This document shows positions 8,328 to 20,023 of a DNA stretch of 64,000 bases, piece after piece; the first letter of the stretch is position 1, and every line of letters starts with the position of its first letter. The translations under genes were made by a program, and so were the position numbers. This DNA comes from Ampelocalamus luodianensis (lineage: Eukaryota; Streptophyta; Magnoliopsida; Poales; Poaceae): assembly GCA_036346255.1 (NCBI GenBank), contig CM070625.1, forward strand, positions 37,018,520 through 37,082,519. Reading direction: 5' to 3'. A model generated the notes under the pieces. It had not been told where the DNA came from. It saw nothing but the letters and a program-made list of their open reading frames with translations, and ran no database searches.

Positions 8328-10891
8328 TGTAACACCCCATCTCAGCATTGAGTCTGGAATGCTACTAAAATTAAATTAGTCTAAAACTAAACTAAGACCA
8401 ATTACAAATTTTTGGCAAAACCTCCTTTGTATAGTCAACAATACCGAGGTTCCAACAATTAATCATGGCACTTATCAATATCTTCATAATCAAGGTTACA
8501 CAAGCTTGCAAGATGATCGAATAAACAAAATCCAGACTTGCTATTCTCATTATCACAATTAACATAAATACTCAAAACCATCTATGAGTGATTCTCAAAC
8601 AGTTTACTTAATCTTGATGTGTAATTAAATGGCAAACGCCTTATGGTCGTGAGGTAGTGAGTGCATCCAACATCTACTCCCTCCCATGCATGTCGTTCCT
8701 GCCAGTTGTACCTAAAACATATCAAAGCAAGGGTGAGCCCAAAGACTCAGCAAGTATCAACAAGACTATAAACAAGAACACAAGCATAGCAACAATGATC
8801 CACAATAACGTTACACTACTCATAGCTTTCATACTCGTGGAATGCGATCAATGCAATGCACCTTTTGAACTTTATCTCTTTTCGCATTTTACCGGTAATG
8901 CGGGGTATACATCCGTCGATGTATACCCTTGCTCGTGCCCTCCGCACGGGGACCAAGAGCCTATACACCACATGTATAGGGACCTTTGCCCATCATCTCT
9001 ATGATGGGGACCTCTTTGTTCATTGCCCACATTCCACGAATGTGGGACCTCAACCCGTCATCTACATGACGGGGACCTCAACATGCATAGTCACCACGTG
9101 ACCAATCCTCCAATATGATTGCGTGATGCACATGAACAAAACTTTAAACCATCATACATATGGATTCACAACAACGACGTGCATGAATAAACTTATTCAT
9201 ACTTCTAGCATTCCTCATCATTGACATTCTTAGCATTATAGTATCATGAATAGCACATATATTCATAATACTAGCAAACATGAACAATCCTTCATGAATA
9301 ATAATTAATCATATCTCAAATATTTACCATCCTTAATCATACATGTCACACTATCAACCTTGCATGGTTAGTACGCATCAAAGTACTAGCACCTTCTATC
9401 AAACATTCATACATATTCTCTCAATTAGAGTACTTGCATTCTCCAGGATAAAATTGGAACTCATCACAATAACATCAACTTTAACTATAACTAGCATTCA
9501 TCAAGATAAATGGAAACTCATCACATTAACCTTCATGCATGGCTATTACGAGCAAAACACAAACACTCTCAGCATACAAGCATAAATATGCTATAACCCG
9601 AATACTTGCCTCAACCGTGCGAGAACGGTGGACGCGAAGAGGGCGCTGCCCCTGGGATCACGCTCACACCTGAACATAAAGATAACCCCAATCTAAGACC
9701 AACATACTGGATCAAAATCATAAATAACAACACAAACGAACTCGCTAATCTCCCAAGCGTTTTCCAATCTTCCAATTTCTAGCGATCGCTTTGGTGATCA
9801 CTGCGGAGAGTCAACTTCTAAAATACATAACTTTCTGCTCAGGAGTCCAAATGAGGTGTTCTCATACTTTCCGGAAAGGTAATTAAATTACCCAAATAAA
9901 CTTAGTTGGGGAGCCCTTTTGATTATGCCATCTACAGCCCCTACCAAGCCAAACTACAGAACAACAATTTTCACGTCGGCTTCTCTGGACAGTACACTAA
10001 AACCATCATAACTTTTGCTACGAAAGTCCAAATCTTGCGTTCTTTATCTCTATGAAAAGGTATGGAAATTACCTACAATTTTCGTTATATTGAGATGCTC
10101 TGATTTCGTCTTTAACTAATAGATTAACTCAGTTTTCTACAGACTGTCAGGATGTTGACAGATTAACCAGACAGCGGCACTAAACAATTCATAACTTTCT
10201 AACCGTTAATCGGATTTTGGCGTTCTTGGCGACCACTGAAAGCTAAGAACATTATCTACATAACTCTAGGAGACCAAAACTCCTAATTCGGCCTCTAAAA
10301 ACACAAAACTGACCGCGCAATAATCTGGACAGAACGCGATCTATTAAACCGACGCAAATCAATCTACCAAACGACATCAACCGCAACTATTACGTATCAA
10401 ACAACGAAGAACACGCAACGTTACCCTTGTAGAATCGCAGCAAGATGGTGAACTCTCCCCACAAAGTTGATCTCCTCGCCTTTCTTCACTTGATCGGCAG
10501 CAGGGAGCACCGACGGCGAAGAAGGGAGGCACCAATGGAGGGGGGAACCACCATGGAGGAGAGGTGTGCTACAGTAACCGTGCTACAGTGCGGCGGCACT
10601 GTAGCTACAGTGCATCTAGGGTTTTCACCCTTCCTTTTATTGGTGGCCTACCCCTCATGGGCCTCCTGGGCCAAGGCCCAAGGCCCAAGTTGCCGAAAAA
10701 CTGCAGAAACCCCCCTTTTTTATGTCTAATTTCTCTTTTGAACGCTTTCTTTCGTAGAATAAATTGGAGTATTACATTAAAACCCCTCTTTCTCCTGTTC
10801 AATCGCTTTGCTAGAAGAAATATTCCCCCGATTTTAATTATTCTCTCCCGATTTAATTATTCTCTCCTGATTTAATTTTTGGGGTATTACA
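8328..10891 (-). mobile_element. Solo LTR J (2.56 kb) inside the RT gene of element I
   Basis: It begins TGTAACACCCC and ends GGGGTATTACA, so the ends form an imperfect 11-bp inverted repeat (one mismatch) and also obey the TG...CA rule. CATCA target duplications flank it. There is no gag/pol coding, primer site or second LTR, which fits a solo LTR left by LTR-LTR recombination. The minus orientation is tentative: it is based on the GC-rich segment and an AATAAAAGG TATA-like box near the right side (about 10637), as in the other minus-strand LTRs. The alternative is a small non-autonomous element with terminal inverted repeats. Its most unusual part is the hairpin array at 8883-9073. A segment starting in the same way lies at 61764. 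Confidence 0.85.
8883..9073. repeat. Array of seven consecutive short hairpins in solo LTR J
   Basis: Seven inverted repeats follow one another within 191 bp, with different stem sequences. They are 8883-8902 (CGCATT/AATGCG), 8903-8928 (11-bp stem GGGTATACATC, loop CGTC), 8934-8948 (CGTGC/GCACG, extendable), 8960-8980 (CCTATACA/TGTATAGG), 8989-9008 (CCCATCAT/ATGATGGG), 9026-9046 (CCCACATTC/GAATGTGGG, loop CAC) and 9054-9073 (CCCGTCAT/ATGACGGG). Stem arms are perfect as listed. Five of the seven (the third, fourth, fifth, sixth and seventh) are followed by GGGACC, so a GGGACC(T) linker recurs while the stems vary. The function is unknown. Confidence 0.9.
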
Positions 10892-11467
10892 CATCAAGTT
10901 CATAAAGTAAGCAGGGGCATTGGTCAATCCAAAAGACATGACCGTGAACTCATACAGTCCATATCGGGTTGAGAAAGCTGTCTTGGGTATATCCTCTTGG
11001 CGGATCTTCAACTGATGGTATCCTGACCTTAAGTCTATCTTAGAGAACACTCCGGCTCCTTTCAACTGATCAAACAAATCATCAATCCTAGGTAGAGGAT
11101 ACTTATTCTTGATAGTGACTTCGTTGAGTGAGCGGTAATCCACACACATCCTTTGGGTACCGTCTTTCTTTGCAACAAAGATGACCGGTGCTCCCCAAGG
11201 TGAGGAACTTGGTCGGACAAATCCTTTTTCTTGCATCTCTTCGATTTGCTTCTTCAGCTCGACCAAATCATCAACAGGCAGGCGGTAGGGTCTCTTGGAA
11301 ATTGTTGCGGTCCCTGGAACTAGATTGATGACAAACTCTAGGTCCCTGTCTGGTGGTATTCCAGGTAATTCATCGGGAAAAACATCTGGAAATTCTCTGA
11401 CTACCGGTACATCTTCCAAGGATAGGGTCTTGACACTGCAGACAAAAGCTCCATCATGCTTCTTCAT
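10892..11467 (-). pseudogene. pol: N-terminal half of reverse transcriptase, element I
   Basis: The frame starts within the protease/RT linker (LEDVPVVREFPDVFPDELPG). It contains the RT fingers and palm motifs RPYRLPVDDL, SSPWGAPVIFVAKKDG, MCVDYRSLNEVTIKNKYPLP, KIDLRSGYHQL and FGLTNAPAYFMNLM. It is then cut by solo LTR J, and the YxDD-equivalent (IDD) lies beyond J at about 8280. The last residues of the open frame after NLM are J sequence. Near 11464 the frame is offset from the protease frame, so a frameshift separates protease from RT. Confidence 0.92.
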
Positions 11468-11800
11468 GGGGCTTCAAATTTTACTTTAGTCCCACCTGGA
11501 CTGACTAAGGTGATGCTTCTGCCACCACAATCCAAAACTGCATGGTGCTTAGCAAGCCAATCCATACCCAAAATCACATCTAGGGATTTGGTGTCAATGA
11601 TTATCAGGCTGGCTAGGAATTCTACCCCTTCTATGATCATCTTAACTTGTGGGCAACCCTGGTTCACGCTTAACTTCGAACCGGGGGATTGAACCAACAA
11701 GGCAGTCTTAAGGTTTGAAACCTTCAATTGATGCTTTGCAGCAAAAATCCGCGAAACAAACGAATGCGAAGCTCGAGATCAAAATGAGCGATGCAAGGCA
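11464..11800 (-). pseudogene. Aspartic protease region of element I, frameshifted
   Basis: The open stretch 11464-11727 has the second half of the protease (KTALLVQSPGSKLSVNQG, then VILGMDWLAKHHAVLDCGG), closely matching element A. Upstream, around 11760-11790, the active-site segment corresponding to DSGASHSF is recognisable at the DNA level. It carries a one-base loss and a change in the Asp-Ser-Gly triplet, so the frame is broken there. Element A keeps this site intact and serves as the comparison. Confidence 0.85.
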
Positions 11801-11979
11801 TCGAATTTACTAGAACTTACCCAAAGACGACGTCCGGGCTGCTCGGGCTTCCTCCACGGTGATGTGGTTCACACGGCCTTTTCCATAAGACTGAGGGGTC
11901 TTAGCTGGTGCAGCTGGAGTCTGAGGTGCTCCACGTCCGGCTCCGGGCAAGGGGGTTCTGGTTGGAGTAGCTCCCAAGT

Positions 11980-13059
11980 TGAATATGACAGGCGAAGGAC
12001 CTTGCCTCTATGGGCAGTTAACGGCGTAATGCCCCAGCTGCTGGCAGTTGAAACAAGTGACTCCTACGGCAGGATTGGGATTTCTTGGAGGCTGGTTGTT
12101 GATGTTGTTGTTGGGGCTGCGAAATCCTGATGCAGTCGGGCGAGGTGCTGTTGCTGGAGTCTTGAACATGACAGGAGGAGCAAACGGGTAGGGTGTTGCA
12201 CATTTGCCCTGGCTCTCTATGAATGGCCTTGATGCGCACCATGTTGCATCATCTTCCTTTTATGAGACTCTGCCAGCTCACGGTGAGACTCTTCTATGAG
12301 CATAGCCTTGTTCACCAGGTGCTGGAAATCTGCATAGTCATTGCCAATGACTTGAACTTTCAAGTTAGGGTTGAGTCCACGCTTGAAACGCTTCTGACGT
12401 GCATCATCTGTGGCGACGTCCTCTTGAGCATATCGTGAGAGTTGAGTGAATTTATTGAGATATTCACTCACGGACATGTTTCCTTGCTTCAGCTCGCGAA
12501 ATTCATTCTTCTTCATTTCCACCTTTCCATCAGGGATGTGGGAATGGCGGAAAGCTTCCGAAAACTCAGCCCAACCAATGTTCTGGTGGTTCTCATGGGC
12601 GGCACAATAGTTCTCCCACCATTCTGCTGCGGTACCTTCAAGTTGGTGTGCTGCATACAGGACTTTCTCACGGTCATCACACCGAGTAATGGCAAGCTTC
12701 TTTTCAGTTGAGCGCAGCCAGTCATCTGCATCCAATGGCTCAGAGGAGCTAGAGAATGTAGGTGGATGAGTTCTCATGAATTCTGCCAGCCTTGACTGGG
12801 GGAAAGTTGGTGATGGTGGTGGTGTCGCGGCAGTGGCTTGACTGTTCTGGTTCATTATTGCAAGAAGGGTTGCAACGGTCTGGCTCTGCTGAGCCATCAT
12901 CTGGTTCATATTCTGCATCATTGAGCTCATCAGCTGTGTCTGGGCTGCCATGAACTGATCCAAACCATGATCTGCCATAGCTGCTGGAGGAGGTGGTGGT
13001 GGCGGGGTATTGAGATCTACTGGGTCAACCTGGCTTGCAGAGTTGCGGGTCTGAACCAT
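11980..13059 (-). pseudogene. gag: gag of element I, broken after the capsid region
   Basis: Starts MVQTRNSASQ at 13059, then a proline run, FMAAQTQLMSSMMQNMNQMM, and a capsid-like region (DADDWLRSTEKKLAITRCDD, then EWWENYCAAH). It is open for about 280 residues to a TAG at 12217-12219. Element C has a Gln codon at that TAG. A frameshift follows near 12190. The zinc knuckle CFNCQQLGHYAVNC lies at about 12013-12054, with another TAG at 12008-12010 right after it. The open frame extends upstream to 13128, but I placed the start at 13059 because the same start is seen in elements A and C. Confidence 0.9.
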
Positions 13060-13560
13060 CTGCACAAAACTTCTCAGGTTTAATAGACGAGAGGAAGAAA
13101 GCACGATAGATAAGAGGGAAAAGCACAAAAGACGAGGGAGAACAGGGGGGAAGGATAGAGCAACCTAATTGGGGATGTTCGGTTAAACCCGAAGAACAAA
13201 TAGCGAAAAAGCTATTAAGAAGCAACAAACTCAAAGCTAAGGCCCTATTAAACGATACTACAGCTAGGAGGGTAGCCCTATTAAAACACTTCTAATTTAA
13301 CTTATTTGGGACAGTCGACCAAAACAAGACTCGATCCTTCAGAGATTACGGAGGTAAGAGAGGTCAATTTAAATTCGAAAATAGAGTTTCCAGAATAGAT
13401 AAGATATAAAAATCTAAGAAGGAGATGAGAAAAGAATAGAATCAGGTAAGAGAAGAATAATTATTCACATTAATTTGTTGGTTTGATTTAGAAAATAAAT
13501 TTATTTATTTATTTTTGACTAAACGACCATGCTAGCTATGGTTACGTCCTACAGTCGATA
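13060..13560 (-). other. Untranslated leader of element I
   Basis: About 500 bp between the tRNA primer site and the gag start. No coding potential is seen. It ends with TTTTGTGCAG directly before the gag ATG, a string that is also found before the gag ATG of element A and resembles a 3' splice site. RNA packaging signals are expected here but cannot be pointed to. Confidence 0.7.
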
Positions 13561-13576
13561 TGGCTCTGATACCACC
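13561..13576 (-). other. Primer binding site (initiator tRNA-Met) of element I
   Basis: The minus strand reads TGGTATCAGAGCCA, complementary to the 3' end of plant initiator tRNA-Met, two or three bases inside the 5' LTR end (LTR starts at 13579 in plus coordinates). The same site is present in elements C (34747-34762) and G2 (53494-53511). Confidence 0.93.
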
Positions 13577-16406
13577 TCTGTCGGGACCCCGGGTTTACAA
13601 CCCCAGGACCCTCTGTGCATTCTGAACTAGTCCCAGATCAGCAGCTAGCTCGCACAGTTACAACATCGGTGTAATCACAACCATACAACAAAATGACGAT
13701 GAAGTGAACAAATTAATATTACTTAGTAGCAAAAGGGACCTTATGGTCAAGTCTTACAGAGTGCGCCACACAGGGCTTAGCAACAAAATACAACTTGCAG
13801 CGGAAACATGACATCTTGAGGTGGCCACGCGACATGCCCACAGGCAATCGAGTGGAGGACGTGACCTAGTTCGCAAAGTCTTCGGGATACTCCTCCTCAT
13901 AATACTCTGAATTCCCTGGTTCTTCTGTGGAGATTAATCACACAGGGCGCAAGCCGTGAGTACTTTGAATGTACTCAGCAAGTCATAGGGAACAGTATGC
14001 AATTATTATTCATGCTAGGCTTGTCAAGGATAGCTTTATGTTTACTTTTTGCAGAAAGAAACATTTAACAGTAAATACGATAAGTAGATTGAAAGCACAA
14101 TTTGAAAGAGTAGTACATAAGTAATTCAGTTCTTTGAAACAACTAGAGGTCCACCCAACCATTCCATCCGAACCATCATTCCCACCATTTTGAAGAAAAC
14201 ATCTACCCCTTGCGTGAAATCACCGGGCATGTCCATAACCGGGGACACGGCTATTCGAATAGTTTTATACACTCTGCAGAGGTTGTGCGACTTTACCCAC
14301 AAGAGATAATCATCTTATCTTCACAGCGTTTCACGCTTCCGAAGGCGTGTGACTAAGAGATTATCACAAGGCCGTTACAAAGCTTTGAACTGGCTAAGAG
14401 CTGCCCGCTAAGGTTTCGCTTCTAATGAGCTTCGCACCCGCTAGATTCGTGCCCCCTCTTGCACCAGCGAATCAGCACGCTCCACCGCAACAGAACCTAG
14501 CCAGCTCATTGCTAATTAATATGCCAGGTCCACCCCATCCTAGACATGTGGTTGCACGATGTGACCCAGATCAATGGTTCAAGGTCAAGTCCTTAGTTGG
14601 CTGCTCAGGCGAGACTAATCCACGCCCCGATGTGCGTTACGGCACCCACACTTACCACCATCCACTCGCCCGAGCATAAAATATTTTCAGTTCAACCCGG
14701 CCACCCTAGCCTTGGCACAACATCTTTTAATAAAAGTGACCGCGCCACGATTCCATAATTCCTTTAGTCACGTTCATTCATAAGCATGTGATCATGAGTC
14801 CCAACGTACAACTAAAGCAGGGCTAAGCATAATACGATACCCGAGTTGGTAATTTATCAATGTACAACTAAAATAAACCCTCTTATGGTGTCGAAGGGTT
14901 CATGTCATTCAAGGATACATGTCGATAGCAATTTATCAAGGAGGCATACATCGATTCGGTAATTATCTATCCCCGAAACAATTTAATATAAAACTAGCGA
15001 TGCATGAATATAAAACAATATAGTTTTATAAAGATGGGTTCAATATGATCAAAGGTCTATGACTTGCCTTCGATGAAGAGTTGAGGAGCTTCGGTCGTCG
15101 GGTTCGAGAAATCTTCCGAAAAGCCGGTTTCTACACGTGCGGAAAGAGCAAAATAAATAAAACCACTCCAAATAAATTCCAAATAAATACCAAATTAGTA
15201 CTAACAGCAATAGGGGGATTTTAGATGAATTTAGAAATTTGAATCACTCGAATCGGAGTTCGAACGAAGAAGTTATGGCCTTCCGAAGTTGGAAAACACA
15301 TAAAATGAAAGATTTGGGGATTTTCTCATTTTCTGGAATTATTTTTTTAAAGGAAAAGGTCAATATGACATTAGCTAACGTCAGCAGAGGAAATTCGTCC
15401 GGAAGAAAAATAAAAGAAAAAGAATCTGACATGTGGGGCCCACTGTCAGTGAGAGGGTGCATGGTGGACAGGGTCTACAAGATTTGGCACTGGGTTTAGA
15501 GTGGGGGGTGTGCCATGCGGACTTGACGTGGCTGCCACATCAGCAAAGTGCTGATGTGGCTGCTGACTTGGCGCTGATGTGGGCGGCCACGTCGGCAGCC
15601 ACGTCGGACCAGAGCCGGCGGCGCTCACGGCCCGAGGGTCGCCGGCGTTTGGCCGGGATTTGACCGGCGGCGAGGGCACCAGAGGCTAGAGGGGAGCGAG
15701 GCGATCTCATTGCTCACCAACCCAAGGACGCGGCGTCACCGGAAGGCTGTCGGCGACGAGGAGGAAATGGCGGAGGCGGCGGTCGTAGGCGGCGGCGATG
15801 TTCCGGTGGCCTCCGAGAGGAGTGGGTGCGCGCACGGGAACGGCGGCGTCCTTGCGAAGCCGGAGGCGGGGTCGGAGGCGGCGGGGGATGCTCGAGGCGA
15901 CGCTGGAGGCGGCGATGACCTTCGGTGGCCGGCGGCGAAGAACGGCAATTGCGACCGGAGGAGAGCGAGAGAGGGCGGGAGAGAAGAGGGGAAAGAGAGA
16001 GGAGGAGGAGGCGAACCCGGGGTGCGCTTAAATAGGCCTTGGGGGGCCCGGAGGAGGAAGAAGGGCGGAGGTTGCTTGCGGCCATCAATGGCGGCAGCGG
16101 AAAACGGGGAAAAAAAGAGGGACGGGACGAGACGCGGCGAGGGACGAAGGCCATGAGTGCGGTGGAGCACGCCGCACTCGATGCGCTAGCCAGAGGATGG
16201 CGACGGGGCAGGGAGGGACGGAGGCGCCGGCGCGAATCGCGCGCACGCGCGCACGGCTGCGCGTGGAAGAAAGGGGGGGTCCGGAGGAGGACGACGAGCG
16301 AGGACCGTCTGATTTTGATCGGACGGTGCGGGTGGAGGGGGGCGTGGTTGCGGGAATGCCGTCCTATTTCGAGGGGATCGGACGGATCGGACGGTGCTCG
16401 CGAGGG

Positions 16407-16411
16407 GTGAG
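16407..16411. repeat. 5-bp target site duplication GTGAG of solo LTR K (left copy)
   Basis: GTGAG at 16407-16411 and again at 19544-19548. The uninterrupted sister LTR has a single GTGAG followed by TGGAGCAGGCTGG near 5430. Confidence 0.95.
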
Positions 16412-19400
16412 TGTCGGGACCCGAGTACGATTACGGAACCCTCGTATATCTTGCACTAGTCGAGATCACGCTAGTGCACACAGGTTAACACAGTAAATAT
16501 CGATCCACACAAGCGATAAATAAAGTAAGCGATTAGTTTGAATAACAAATAAGGGTTTTGACCTTATGGTCGAGTTTACACTTATTAAGCCACGCAGGGC
16601 TAACAGGAAATAAAGCAGCAGCGGAACGGAAAACTCCAGCGTAGATCCCACCAATTCACCACAGCAACCGATCGGGATCCGGACCTTAACGCACGATCGG
16701 CCTTGACGAACTCCTCCTCGAAAGCGAGCTTAGACTCCTCCTCTTACAGAGGTTTGGGCGCAAGTTTTACAACAAGCGTGAGTACACAACCGTACTTTCG
16801 CAAATCATACCACGTAATGCAATGTATAGATGCGAGCTTATTCTAAAGAAAAGGCTTCCGTGGTTCTTTTGCATAAAAGCAACATTTGCAATTGAATACG
16901 AATAATAGATTGAAAACATAATTCAAAACAATTAAACAATAATAATTTGACATTTATTTCCACAAAGACACACAACTAAACAGTTTATTTCACATAGCCA
17001 TATGATTGAGGTCACACAGCTCCCATTCCCACATTTTATGAAAACTACCCTCGTGTGAAATCCCGAGCATGTCCATGATCATGACGCGCTATTCGAATAG
17101 ATTAATTAACACTCTGCAGAGGTTGTACACTTTACCCACAAGATACAACTAGTGTAGCAAGCACCAATCGTAACAAAACAGTTCGAAACTTCATCTCAAA
17201 CATTGACATTCCTGGTGTGCTTACAAACCGCTATACCACTCACATAGAATTGGTATAACACACACCGACGACGGGGAAGGCGAATCGTCCCGCGATGCAA
17301 CCACCAAGTAGTCACACCTCCACCTGTCACACACCCTAACCTATCCACGAACATTAATGCTGAGAATCCATAACTTACTAAGTTAGGCCCGTCCCATACC
17401 AGGCATGTGGTCGTACAGTAAGGCTCAGTTCAATGGCGCACAAAGTTAAGTCCTTAATTGACCAAGGCAAGACTTCCATTTTCTAACTAAGTCACAAAGA
17501 CCATCATTCCCATCACATAGACCACCATGTCACACAGTCTCCACCACTTGCCTCAGTCTAAATCCTTTACCACCCAATTGGTTTTAGTGCAACACATGCC
17601 ATCACGAAGTAACAACACATAGCACACAGTTTTACACGAAGTTCCATAGTCACTTAGTCATAATTAATATTTGCAACCTACATGTGATGATGACCCGTGG
17701 CATGGCTAAGCAATTGTACTCGCATCTAACCAACCCACGTTGGTGCTATAATATTACCAACTCATAACCAATCTAGGGTGACAAGGAATTATGACATACA
17801 AGGCCAAGGTGTGATAACAATTTGGATAATAACTATGCCCAAAGCATTTAAATAAATAATTAAAATAGAATGCAATAATTTAACACAAAGTAATTTGATA
17901 ACTGGGTTCAAGATGATCAAAGGTATGACTTGCCTTGGAAAAGGTCTATGTACTGGTCTTGATCTTGGAGTGCTCCTTCTTCCACAAAATTTCCCGACGA
18001 ATCGACGTCTACTCGCAAACGAAACAAAAACAAACAAAACAAATAAATAACAGAGGCAAAACAAACTAAATAAATTAAATAAAAATCTCAGATAAATAGA
18101 GCTTGAATTTAGACAAATTTAGAAATTTGAATGGGCTCAATCGGAGTTAGGATGCAAAAGTTATGAGCTTTGGAAGTTTGAAATTACATAAAATGCTGAA
18201 AATCAGATTTTATGAATTTATCAATTATTTTCCTAAAGGAAAATCAGATTTAATCTGTGTCGACGTCGTGAGATTTCGGAAAAGAAATAATAAAAAGAAA
18301 TCTCTGACATGTGGGACCCACATGTCAGAAGCTAGGCTCACGGTGGACTAGGTCCACCGAGCCTCGGGACTCGGGGTCCGTGGACCAAGCCACGCGGCGC
18401 CGACGAGGACGCCGACGCGCGCCACGTGGGATGACACGCAGCGCGGGCGATCTTGGGCGGCGTGGGCGGCCACGTCCGGACCCGGCAACGGCGGCTCGAG
18501 AACAAAGGTTCCGCGACAGCGGCGTTTCACCGGCGGTGGGTGGTACCGGAGGTAGAGAGTGCGATGGCGATCCCGATGAGGTGCTCACCGGTGGTCGGGG
18601 ACGGCGTCTGTGGCGGCCGGCAAGCGAGAGCGGCGGAGAGGTACGGGCTCAACGGCGGCGGCGTTGGAGGTTCTCCGGCGGCGGCGGCGGCTCCGAGATG
18701 CGGCGGCGGCGATCCCGAGGGTGGCCTCCAACGGCGGCGGGAGGGCTGAACGGCGGCAGCGGCGACGAACTCCGCCGGCCGTGGCCGAAGACGGCGACAG
18801 CGCCGGGCGTTGCGGCGCCGGTGGCGGCGCTAGGGTTTTCGGGCGGCGAGGCTCGGGTGCGAGCACGAGGTCCTCGGGGCTTTAAATAGCCGGGGCGTGT
18901 CCGCGAAGGACCGCGGCGGCGGCAAATCGAGCGGCGGCGAGTCCGTCTCGAGACGATGGTGGCGTGGCGGTCGGGCCCACTGCTCGGCGTAGTGGCTCGG
19001 GCGTGGGCGCGTCGCAAGCGGTGCGATCACGGCGGACTCAAGATCTGATCGTCCATCTGCTATCGGGCGGCGGAAACCGGGCGAGGCGCGCGGAGAGAGA
19101 GAGATATATATCCTGACATGCGGGGCCCGCATGTCGATTGAGGCGCGGCGCGCGCGCGGAGTTGGGTTGGGCTGGGTCGGCCGCGAGCGAAGGAAAGCGG
19201 GCCGGGGTTAGGGAATAGGAATGGGTTTAGGCCCAAGGAAATATCTGAGATTTTAAATAGTTTTTCTATTTTATAAATTACCAGAAATTCAAATAAGCAA
19301 TAGAAAATAGCAAATGAACTCAGAAAAATTCTAGAAAAAATCTAGAAAATATATCTAAGCACATAGAACCCAAATAAAATAGTTTTGGTTAATGTTCATG

Positions 19401-19543
19401 TTGGGATTATTCACATTAAATATTTTTGATTCTAAAGTCCAATATTAAGCTTTTGGAATTAAACTCAAATAAAATTCAAATGGTGAATTTTTCCCTACTA
19501 ACTATTTAAAAGATTTTTAAGCTCTGAAAATTGGGATGTTACA
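16412..19543 (-). mobile_element. Solo LTR K (3.13 kb) inside the 5' LTR of element I
   Basis: Starts TGTCGGGACCCGAGT, ends TTGGGATGTTACA, and is flanked by GTGAG duplications. There is no internal region, primer site or coding sequence, so it is a solo LTR of a different but related Tekay-like family. It keeps the shared palindrome CTATTCGAATAG (17089-17100) and CTCTGCAGAG (17112-17121), then an AT-rich centre, a GC-rich promoter zone (18300-19180) and an A/T-rich end. Proline/arginine-rich reading frames at 18311-19132 are by-products of base composition. Confidence 0.93.
18304..18889 (-). promoter_or_regulatory. LTR promoter zone of K, with two near-perfect palindromes nearby
   Basis: A perfect 12-bp inverted repeat with a one-base spacer lies at 18304-18328 (left arm CTGACATGTGGG, spacer A). 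It contains GTGGGACCCAC, which fits the class I TCP consensus on both strands. A second palindrome with 10-bp arms and a one-base spacer lies outside the box at 19115-19135 (left arm GACATGCGGG). A TATA-like CTATTTAAAG reads on the minus strand at 18881-18890. The TATA box lies between the two palindromes. Promoter use is inferred from motifs and position only. Confidence 0.5.
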
Positions 19544-20023
19544 GTGAGCGGAGCGGGCTGGCGTGAGGCGGGCCGAGGAGATTCGGCCAAAAGCCGAAAA
19601 GGAATTTTAAATGATTTTTGATTAAATAAATCCCGAAAAAGCAAAAAGATTTTTAGAAAATAGTTAATAGAGTCTAAAAATTCACAGAAGTCCCTTGAAT
19701 TATTTAGAACTTAATAAAAATACTTTTAGCTAAACTTTAGTTTTTTAATTGTGCAAACAAAATAGATTTTGGCTTCAAACAAAAAGGAAAAAGCCAAATT
19801 AAAATCCAGAAACTGCAATAAAAGCTCAAAATCCAAATAAAACCCTGGAAACTCCAATAAACTAACTTTTATTTTAATTGAAGTTGGATTATTTCAATTT
19901 AAAGGGTTTTTTTATTTCTAATTTTCAAATTTAAGCTTTTGCAATTTAAACCAAATGGTTACTTTTAAAACTTTTTTTTTTTGAAAATCTCAAAAACTCG
20001 CAAATTAGGGATGTTACAACTTC

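Larger units (their letters stand above)
2615..20018 (-). mobile_element. Complete Tekay/Del-type Ty3/gypsy retrotransposon I, with nested solo LTRs J and K
   Basis: On the minus strand the order is 5' LTR (13579-20018, holding solo LTR K), tRNA-Met primer site, leader, gag, protease, RT (split by solo LTR J), RNase H, integrase with C-terminal chromodomain, polypurine tract, 3' LTR (2615-5910). The gag-PR-RT-RH-IN order and the chromodomain place it with chromoviruses, Tekay/Del branch. Target duplications ACTTC flank it and it sits inside element A. Both LTRs are about 3.3 kb once K is removed (3296 and 3303 bp) and are visibly very alike. Gag, protease and RT carry stops and frameshifts, so it is not autonomous. 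Confidence 0.93.
13579..20018 (-). repeat. 5' LTR of element I, interrupted by solo LTR K
   Basis: Two blocks, 13579-16411 and 19544-20018, are together collinear with 2615-5910. The promoter zone is duplicated here: TCP-like GTGGGGCCCAC at 15433-15443, the same inverted repeat at 15534-15560, and a TATA-like box on the minus strand at 16027-16035. The palindrome CTATTCGAATAG is at 14251-14262. The LTR ends at ATGTTACA (20011-20018), followed by the target duplication ACTTC. GC-rich reading frames at 15430-16410 are compositional and not called. Confidence 0.92.

Noticed and set aside
8657..9585. Frames of 80-115 aa in solo LTR J
   Set aside because: They are formed across the hairpin array and A/T-rich sequence, lack motifs, and the segment is bounded by target duplications as a solo LTR.
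13561..13576. Possible tRNA gene (sequence like initiator tRNA-Met)
   Set aside because: Only the 3' terminal part is present, directly next to an LTR. It is a primer binding site; the same holds at 34747 and 53494.
18311..19132. 192-aa and neighbouring GC-rich reading frames
   Set aside because: They fall inside solo LTR K with base-composition-driven frames on both strands and no recognisable motif.
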